Part shown: positions 57,577 to 64,000 of the stretch, one piece after another | Numbering within the stretch: position 1 is the first letter of the stretch | Layout: each line of letters begins with the position of its first letter | Source of the DNA: Tenrec ecaudatus | Lineage: Eukaryota > Chordata > Mammalia > Afrosoricida > Tenrecidae | Length of the DNA stretch: 64,000 nt | Reading direction: 5' to 3' | Assembly (NCBI RefSeq): GCF_050624435.1 | Contig: NC_134537.1 | Location: 118,719,586-118,783,585 of the forward strand | The notes under the pieces: model-generated | Database searches by the model: none | What the model was told of the DNA's origin: nothing | What the model saw: only the letters and a program-made list of their open reading frames with translations | Translations under genes and position numbers: made by a program

Positions 57577-58310
57577 AAGCGGAACCTGAGGGTGCAGTGG
57601 TCTATGTGTTGGGCTCTGTGTTAGCCTGGGTGGACAAGAGAAACAAAATCATAAACACGCAGATGTATATAAGGGAGAGATTTATATATAAGAGAAATTG
57701 AACATCGAGAAAACATGCCAACCCAGACCAATCCAAGGCCATAAGTCTGATATTAGCCCACATGTCTGACACCAATCTATAAAGTCTTCTTCAGACTCAT
57801 GAAACACGTGAAATGAAGCCAAATGCAGGACGATCACAAGCCAGTGGGTAGAAAGTCTTTGGGTCCAGTAGCGTTGTAAGCATCTCAGTGCTGGCAGGGG
57901 TCTCTACGTGGCTTCTCCGGCTTTAGAGGTCTGGTTGCATCCATGTGGCTTGTCTTCTGCAAATGTCTCCCAGGGGGTAGCAGAGAAAAGTGTCTTTTGC
58001 CTCCAAGGAGGAAGTACCAGATTTCCCAGAATTCTCAGGAGAAGGCCATGCTCACACACAAGTCTCATTGGCTATCTCCAGATTGACAGCCTAGACTCCA
58101 CCATTACACTCTTAATCCTTAAATTGACACCAGATTAGGTAACTACCACAGGCTGTTCACCCCAAAGTCAGCAGATCCAATATGCCAACGATGCCCTGGG
58201 ACAGGAACCTGCACCTGTAAAGATTTACACACTCGTAAACTCAAAGGGTCAATTTTACGCAGCCCTATAGAGTTGATCTGAGTGGAAATGGATGTGATGA
58301 CAGTAGTTTT
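57577..58310 (+). mobile_element. AfroSINE split by an LTR-like insertion
   Basis: Left part 57577-57616 ('cctgagggtgcagtggtctatgtgttgggct'), right part 58151-58310 ('ggctgttcaccccaaagtcagcagatcc…acctgtaaagatttacacactcgtaaactc…cctatagagttgatctgagtgg'). Joined at the insertion site they restore the usual SINE head. Confidence 0.87.
57617..58150 (-). mobile_element. LTR-like element inserted in an AfroSINE
   Basis: 534 bp with ends 'tgtgttag' and 'ctaccaca' (complementary except one base) and flanks 'ggctc'/'ggctg', a probable 5-bp duplication. By comparison with 51046-51260 and 46206-46860 it lies in minus orientation. There, an AT-rich box 'cttatatacatctgcgtg' precedes the end. No coding frame. 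Confidence 0.65.
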
Positions 58311-58332
58311 GAGAAATAGGAGTGAAAAGAGA

Positions 58333-58397
58333 CATGGTGGCTCTACTGGTTAAGCATTGGACTAAAAGCAGAAGGGTTAATAGTTTGAACCTGCAAG
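58333..58397 (+). mobile_element. AfroSINE head fragment
   Basis: 'catggtggctctactggttaagcattggactaaaagcagaagggttaatagtttgaacctgcaagc', cut off where the next L1 begins. Confidence 0.75.
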
Positions 58398-59337
58398 CAA
58401 GGTGTTGAATGGACCAGGTAGCAGGCACCAAAGAACAAAAATGATCATTGTGTGATCACCTTCCTCACATAAGTGATGAAGACGAATGTGTGCATAAGTA
58501 AGTGTGGTGAAGAAGACTGATGGTGCTCGGCTATTGACAGATATAGCGTCTGGGGAATTAAAGGCTTGAAAGTAAACAAGCGGCCATCTAGCCCAGAAGC
58601 AACAAAGGCCACATGGAAGAACACACCAACATGTGTGATAATGAAGGGCCGAGGGGACCAGGTCTCAAACAACAAAGGCAGGGGAAAATACAATCACATC
58701 ACCGTGAATGAAGGGAGTGCGTGGATGGGACCCAATGCCCATCTGTAGACAGCTGGACATCCCTTGCAGAGGGGTAGTGGGGAGGAGATGCGTCACTCAG
58801 GGTTCAGTGTAGCAACAATGAAACTAAAAACCTTTTTCTAGTTCTTGAACACTTCCTACCCCCTAATTATCATGATCCCAATTCTACCTTGCGTACCTGG
58901 TTAGACCAGAGGATGCACAGAGGTGCAGTAGAGATCTGGAAACACAGAGAATCTAGGACGGATGAACCCCTCAGGACCAGCAGTGAGAGCGGCGACACCG
59001 GGATGGAAGGAGGTGTAGAAAGGGAGAACTGATCTCGGGGATCTACATGTAACCTCCTCTCTGGGGGATGGGCAACAGGAAGGTGGGTGAGGGGAGATGC
59101 CAGGCAGTGTAAGATAAAATAATTTATAAATTATTAAGGGTTCATGAGGAAGGAGGGAGTAGAGAGGGAGGGGGAGGGAAAAAAAGGAAAATGAGCTGAT
59201 TCCAGGAACCCAAGTGGAAGGCGAATTTTGAGAATGATGAGGGCAACTAACGTATTAATGGTGCTTTACTCAATTCATGTATGTATGGATTGTGGTAAGA
59301 GTTGTATGAGCCCCAATAAAATGATTTATTATGTAAA
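58398..59337 (+). mobile_element. Young-type L1, 3' UTR copy
   Basis: Begins near the end of one tandem unit ('aaggtgttgaatggaccaggtagcagg') and includes the whole second unit ('ggtgctcggctattgacagatatagcgtctgggg…'). It then has the polypurine tract 'ggagggagtagagagggagggggaggg' (59152-59178) and ends 'gttgtatgagccccaataaaatgattt'. Confidence 0.92.
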
Positions 59338-59340
59338 AAA

Positions 59341-59395
59341 AAGAGCGGTAAGAGCCTCCAATAGAATGATCTTTAAATAAATAAATAAATTGAAT
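59341..59395 (+). mobile_element. Second, very short L1 3' end with TAAA tail
   Basis: 'agagcggtaagagcctccaatagaatgatctttaaataaataaataaat' repeats the terminal 40 bp of the preceding L1 after its A-tail, with an expanded TAAA tail. Confidence 0.75.
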
Positions 59396-59410
59396 TAATT
59401 GCAGTGAGGT

Positions 59411-59432
59411 TGTGTGTGTGTGTGTGTGTGTA
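59411..59432 (+). repeat. (TG)n microsatellite
   Basis: About 10 TG units. Confidence 0.92.
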
Positions 59433-60123
59433 CAGAGGTCAATGAATACTTTAGTGCGTGTGACTCTCAGCAGTCTGTGATGTGATATTATGCCAGTGAT
59501 CACTGGTAGGTAGAAGAGAGGGTGAGTGAGAGTGAGAGAAGAGAGGACAATGGAGCAGAGAGGAGAGAGAAGGAAATGGCTACCTGTTTTGCATCTGTGC
59601 AGAATATAGTGCTCTCCCTCGTGTCCTACTGATTTCAGGTGGGACATTGTCAAACGGGAAAGTGAGACCTTTTCCAAGAGAACCCACGACACAATGGAGA
59701 AGCAGCGACCCTGATAATGGCAGGTCTGTAAGCACCTCAGCCCTGCACGGGGACAGCATCTCATTTATTGGAATGATTTATCTTTCTTAGATATTGTTAT
59801 TCATTTCTCTAATGCAACATAATGTGTGTAGTTCCTAGTGATGTTCCCTTAGTGTTATTGACCATTTTTAATCTCGTGTGCAATATTATGTAACACTTTT
59901 CTTCCTAATTTTCCCCTTCCCAGTTAATAGCCAATTGGGAGTCCTCATTAAGTTATACTGAGTCTTTTTTTATGCCCCTTTCTTATTTCATAGGAATAGA
60001 ACATGAGGGTTGAACAGATGGAAGGCAATTGTACAAATATACACAGAGGATTCTATATAACATTACCTTGATCTCTTGAAATTAAAAAGCACTTTACTAG
60101 AATACCAAAGTGGTGCACTGGTG
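59433..60123. other. Unassigned stretch
   Basis: GA-rich near 59515-59580. The 164-codon minus frame (59270-59764) crosses the L1 end and the TG array and is not a gene. Confidence 0.45.
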
Positions 60124-60212
60124 AGGCATGGATGAATTCTGGTGGTGCAGTGTGTTAAGCAGTGGGCTTGCTAACCACAAAGTCAGTAGTTCAAGCACAC
60201 TGGTTGCTCTTC
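60124..60212 (+). mobile_element. AfroSINE head fragment
   Basis: 'tggtggtgcagtgtgttaagcagtgggcttgctaaccacaaagtcagtagttcaagcacactggttgctc'. First of six SINE pieces within 1.7 kb. Confidence 0.83.
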
Positions 60213-60984
60213 ATTCAATATGGTATATATATACACATATATGAATATCTTTTATAGTTCAAGAATCTTCAGAACGCCTCTCCTTCCTGTATTACCACAG
60301 TATTGTGTTTTTTGCCTTATTTCCCTCTTTTAACTCTCTCGTGACTAATTTTTCTTCTCTCCACATCATTGAAGTGCACTTTTTGTGCTACCTGTTTGAT
60401 CCTATTCTTTGCCTATGTTGACATACATAGACTGACTTGATAAAAGCAAAACAGAACAAAAAACCAACCAATCAAACAGAACACTACCTAAAATTTGTTC
60501 TCAAGTCTTCTCTCTTGAGTTTGAATTTCCTCAAAAGTAAGATTTTCTTTATGAACATGTTTGATGAGGAATTTCCTCTGGAATCTGATCAATATCATTG
60601 TTGGGGTGAACTGTCGGTCCACTGTACTTTCCCTTAAGTTCTGGGCTGCCGGCAGCAATAGCTCTGAAGTAACTGACTCAAACGTGAGAGCTAGTGGACC
60701 CTCTTGGCCTTTTCAGAAGGAATTTGCTACTATCATCTCATTATTTGAGTTCTATTGTGCACTACTTCTCCAAAGGATAAATTTATTGTATTATCCCCAA
60801 TCCCTCTCATTTTTATCCAGTTTTACTTTGGCTATCACCCCTTTCTTACTTGATGCATGTTGATCTAAACTGTGTTTGTGTTAGCATGTGGCCTTGGACA
60901 TTTCTGTTCTGAGAAATTGTGAAGTAGCCATTTCTCAGAGGCAAAGACAGTGTTGTAGAGGCAGTATGGTGCATCTGCTGTAAG
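60213..60984. other. Unassigned stretch
   Basis: A 100-codon frame (60561-60863) has no family features. Nothing else recognised. Confidence 0.4.
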
Positions 60985-61105
60985 GAATGCTAGTGGTGCT
61001 GTTGGCACAGTGTTGGATTGATAACCAAAAGGTTGGTGGTTTAAAGTCACTAGCTTCTCACAGGGAAGCCTTGGTATAGAATTGACTGTGTGGCAGTGTT
61101 TTGTG
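60985..61105 (+). mobile_element. AfroSINE, internally deleted
   Basis: 'gctagtggtgctgttggcacagtgttggattgataaccaaaaggttggtggtttaaagtc' then directly 'gaagccttggtatagaattgactgtgtggc'. The middle is missing. Confidence 0.8.
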
Positions 61106-61196
61106 TTTTTTGCTATTAGGAGAGCTTTTAAAATTTAATTTGTGGAATACCGTGCTCCTTTTGGGAATAGTTCATTTAATCTCTAGTAGGAAAATG

Positions 61197-61370
61197 GCAG
61201 GGATCTTGGTGGCTCAGTGGTTAAGGTGCTTGGCTGATAACCAAAGTTTGGTAGGTACTTAGAACCCATTGGTCTCTCTACCACTGGAGAACGATATGGC
61301 AGATTGCTTTCATAACGATTTATAGCCTTGGAGACCCTATAGGCAGTTCTACCTTGTCCTATTAAACTAC
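61197..61370 (+). mobile_element. AfroSINE
   Basis: 'gggatcttggtggctcagtggttaaggtgcttggctgataacc', 'ggagaacgatatggcagattgctttcataacgatttatagccttggagaccctataggcagttctaccttgtccta'. Faces the next copy. Confidence 0.9.
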
Positions 61371-61396
61371 ACAAACACACACCCATGTCCTATTAA

Positions 61397-61592
61397 AAAC
61401 ACAAGCTCACTGCCATTGAGTTGTTGCCAACTCCTAGCCACCCTTTAGGACAGGATAAAACTGCCCATCAGTTTCCAAGACTGTAACTCTCTAAGTGAGT
61501 GGAAAGCAATTTCTCCCACTGAGGGTGGGTTTGAACATCTAACCTTGCAGTCAGCAGCCTATTGCGTAACCATTAAGCCAACAGGGTTCCCC
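61397..61592 (-). mobile_element. AfroSINE, inverted against the previous copy
   Basis: Minus strand: 'ggaaccctgttggcttaatggttacgcaataggctgctgactgcaaggtt', 'gggagaaattgctttccactcacttagagagttacagtcttgg', tail 'caactcaatggcagtgagctt'. With 61197-61370 it forms a tail-to-tail inverted pair about 26 bp apart. Confidence 0.92.
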
Positions 61593-61602
61593 GCCAGGCC
61601 CT

Positions 61603-61800
61603 ACAGGGTCATTAGATATCAGAATCAAGTTGACATGCACAAATGATTAATACAATTTACAGATGTCTTGAAAGAAAATCCTGGTGATTTTCCCCCCAAA
61701 AGTCAGACATTGAAAACCCCGTGGGGCCTAGTTCCACTCTGATATGCATGGGACAGTGTGTCATGGGACAGGAGTCGGAATCGACTAGAGGAAACTTTTT
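61603..61800 (+). mobile_element. AfroSINE 3' pieces (two)
   Basis: 61603-61645 'aggccctacagggtcattagatatcagaatcaagttgacatgc' is one 3' end. 61672-61800 'gaaaatcctggtgattttccccccaaaagtcagacattgaaaaccccgtgggg…gagtcggaatcgactagagg' is a second piece, of the variant without the middle block. Confidence 0.8.
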
Positions 61801-63536
61801 TTAAGAGACATATCAGTTGTGTGCTACGGTTTACAGGTCATTTTTAAGAATCAGTACTAGACTAAAAAGCTTTCAGCAAGCCCATCGCTGTTGCTTGTTT
61901 CGATGCTTTGATATTTTTATATCCTCTGTGTTCTATCCTCAATCAACTCAGACGCCCCTCCTGGCGTCTCTTAGGGAAAATTTCCCATGGCTTTGTCCTC
62001 AGGGATACGATCTACCAGGTAAACTTCTTTTGTTAAGAGAAATTGACCTCCACAGTCACTGCTGACCCTACTGATCCAGAGTCCCCCCTTTTTCCTGCCT
62101 TTTCATATGGATATTTTACAAAAGAAGCAGCTAGATTCCCATCCCATGGTCCCCCTTTGATGGCCAAACAGAAGAGGCAAATGAAGAAACAGACCATCAA
62201 ATCTTCGTTTTGTTTTGTTTTTCTTCTGGTTCCTTACAGGACATTTCTAAGCAAAGAGAAGTCAGCATTCCGAGTCAGACTGAGGCAGCAAGAAGCTGCC
62301 CACATTCAAGGAGGCCCTGATTGATTCCTGGTGCTTTCTTTGGCTGTGAGACGTTATCTTCTCTTAAATTTACTGGTGATGATAAGTCCCAAGCTTGAAA
62401 GGTAGCTGTGCCATTTCTGTCTCCGCCACCTGGTTTGCTCTGGAGTAAAACACGCTATTATTGCTGAGATGATATCTTTCAAAGCTTACTATATTTTGTC
62501 TCCTTTTATTGCCAAGTCATTGAAAGTGTGTGTGATGGGGGACAGAGGAAAGGAGAACTATGGGCTTTGAATTTTATTAAAAGAATAGGTAAATGTTCAC
62601 TTTTTGTCAAAATAAATATTTAACTATTGAACATTCTTTTAAGATATACTGTCTTCAAGTGTTACAGCTCTTTTAGAATTTGTCTAGCAGGTTTTCTGGT
62701 TTTCCTGGAAACACCCCCCCGCCCCCCCAAAAAAAGATGCACTGTCTTCTTCTTCCGTGAGTATTCAGTGAAGTTATAGCAGTTCTATTCTGCAAAAGTG
62801 TTTCAATATAATCAGCATGCCTTGGGTTTCCTACAACTTTAGTTTGGAGAAGAAAGCAAAATCATGTAGGCGAGAAGTCAACCGAGGTTTGCCTTTAATT
62901 GATCAAATATTTAATTAAATTAGGTATTTGATGAAAAAGTGAACATCCGTGAAGGTGTTTTAAACTATTACAAAAATGGTGGTTGCCAAAGGTACATGCA
63001 ACCTTAAAAGTGCCAACTCTGTCTTTATAGTCTTGCTCAGAGCCTGGGTCTCATTGGCTGTCTAGTGTTATGGAACTGAAACCATGTCTCTGAACTTTCA
63101 ACACATGATAAAGGGAATATTTATCACTGTGATGGACTGGCTCAAGTATGCTAGTCAGCTCAATAGCTTTACCACTACCAGACTTATGCTATCGTCAAAG
63201 GTATAGATTTCAGGTGCTTGTCTTTATATAGTTTAGCAATGGAATGCTGCAGAAAGTGCCTTCATTGTTGACCACAAGGAGAGACTACAATGAGAGCTGG
63301 AATGAGCTGCATGGGCTTAATTCAGTAGCCAGGATGTCAGCTTCGCATTTAAGAATGAGAAGGGCGGGTAAGGAGAAGAGAGCTAGGGAGCCCATTCTTA
63401 ACAGAGATTCATGCAACTTGTTTCTGAGCACTTTTTCCCCAGCAAATCTTTTCCTAACAGGTAGCCTAGGAGTAATGAGCACAGTGTGTTTTAGAATGAA
63501 TATACTCACTGGGAGAAGAAAGATAATTTAAGTGAA
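61801..63536. other. Mostly unassigned 1.7 kb
   Basis: Includes one weak exon-like segment (separate entry), a C/A run at 62708-62736 and short frames. No repeat family recognised. Confidence 0.4.
62242..62320 (+). other. Weak terminal-exon-like segment
   Basis: An acceptor-like 'tttgtttttcttctggttccttacag' precedes a segment open in two frames to TGA (for example TFLSKEKSAFRVRLRQQEA). An 'aataaa' lies at about 62611. This could be a last exon of about 370 nt, but no partner exon or protein match is known to me. Confidence 0.15.
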
Positions 63537-63727
63537 TAGCGGAGCCCTGCTGGCATAGTGGTTATGAGTTGGGCTGTTAATTGCATGGTCAGCAGTTCAA
63601 AACTACTGGCTGTTCTTCTGGGAAAAGATAGAACTTTCTTTTCCCAGAAAGAGTCACCGTCTTGGAAACTCACAGTAGGGCCCCGATGAGTCTGCATTGA
63701 CTCTAAGAGTTTGTTTGTTTGTTTTTT
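63537..63727 (+). mobile_element. AfroSINE, full length
   Basis: 'gcggagccctgctggcatagtggttatgagttgggctgttaatt', 'ggtcagcagttcaaaactactggc', a middle block carrying a local inversion-like 'gaaaagatagaactttcttttcccagaaagagtcacc', and the tail 'gagtctgcattgactctaagagtttgtttgtttg'. Confidence 0.9.
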
Positions 63728-64000
63728 CCGGAGAGGTAACATTTTAGAGATGGGTTATGTTTTGAAGTGTTATAAATTTTGGCCTGCCTTGGCCTTTGCC
63801 AGTAAGGAGCCAATGGGCATTTATCTGTAGGAGGCTGATCCTCACAAATTATTTTGTTAAAAGGAGGTTAAATTGAAATTAGTGGTCAGATGAACTGAAT
63901 GTGCCAAAAATGCAGACTGGATGAAATATAATGAAGGTATAAGGGGTAATTGGGGGAGAGGGGATTCTGAGAGAAGGGTGGGCCAGCTGATTACACATTA
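63728..64000. other. Unassigned end of window
   Basis: No feature recognised. Confidence 0.45.

Noticed and set aside
59270-59764. 164-codon minus frame
   Set aside because: Spans an L1 3' end and a TG microsatellite (His-Thr repeats in translation).

Overview
The window is nuclear DNA of an afrotherian mammal, most likely a tenrec (Echinops-like). Three things support this. (1) About 40 copies of a tRNA-derived SINE match the AfroSINE family. Many keep the middle block (…gatgaggctttctactcc…gtaaagagttacag…), which as I recall is deleted in the elephant/hyrax/sirenian subfamily. (2) There are ten fragments of a BovB-related RTE LINE of the afrotherian RTE1 type. (3) There is one clear SPIN hAT transposon copy. 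SPIN is known from tenrec but, to my knowledge, not from other afrotherians. The family names come from memory of consensus sequences and no database search was run.

I find no protein-coding gene that I can support. The open frames are short and scattered. They fall inside LINE fragments, simple repeats or the wrong strand of repeats. One segment (4274-4426) has very good 3' and 5' splice-site consensus around an ATG in good context, and could be an initiating or non-coding exon. Two other splice-like segments (27592-27712, 62242-62320) are weaker. The window is therefore intergenic or deep-intronic, and mostly interspersed repeats.

Layout. 0-9 kb: a possible LTR, a MIR, the exon-like segment, a long L2 fragment (6.4-7.1 kb) and several AfroSINEs. 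9-20 kb: three copies of the 3' end of a young L1 family, one of them a twin-primed (5'-inverted) insertion at 15.46-17.45 kb, and a GA/GGAGA purine tract at 18.45-18.64 kb. 20-36 kb: older L1 3' ends, an L1 ORF2 end (23.7-24.4 kb), an RTE end, a tRNA-Gly pseudogene (28.6 kb) and many AfroSINEs. 36.6-38.3 kb: an RTE copy that also looks twin-primed. 39.3-44.2 kb: an old minus-strand L1 broken by later insertions, including RTE copies, one of which is itself split by SPIN with an 8-bp target duplication. 45-51.6 kb: RTE fragments, three LTR-like elements and a 2-kb RTE copy whose endonuclease and reverse transcriptase motifs are decayed. 52.5-54.9 kb: a 2.4-kb minus-strand L1 with a clear target-site duplication and a tandemly duplicated block in its 3' UTR. 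55-64 kb: an AfroSINE split by an LTR-like element, another L1 3' UTR and a dense AfroSINE cluster at 60.1-61.8 kb.

Nothing here looks like a new gene system. What the sequence does show well is the layered history of insertions: L1, then RTE, then SPIN; 5' inversions in both L1 and RTE; and an unusual L1 3' UTR structure.
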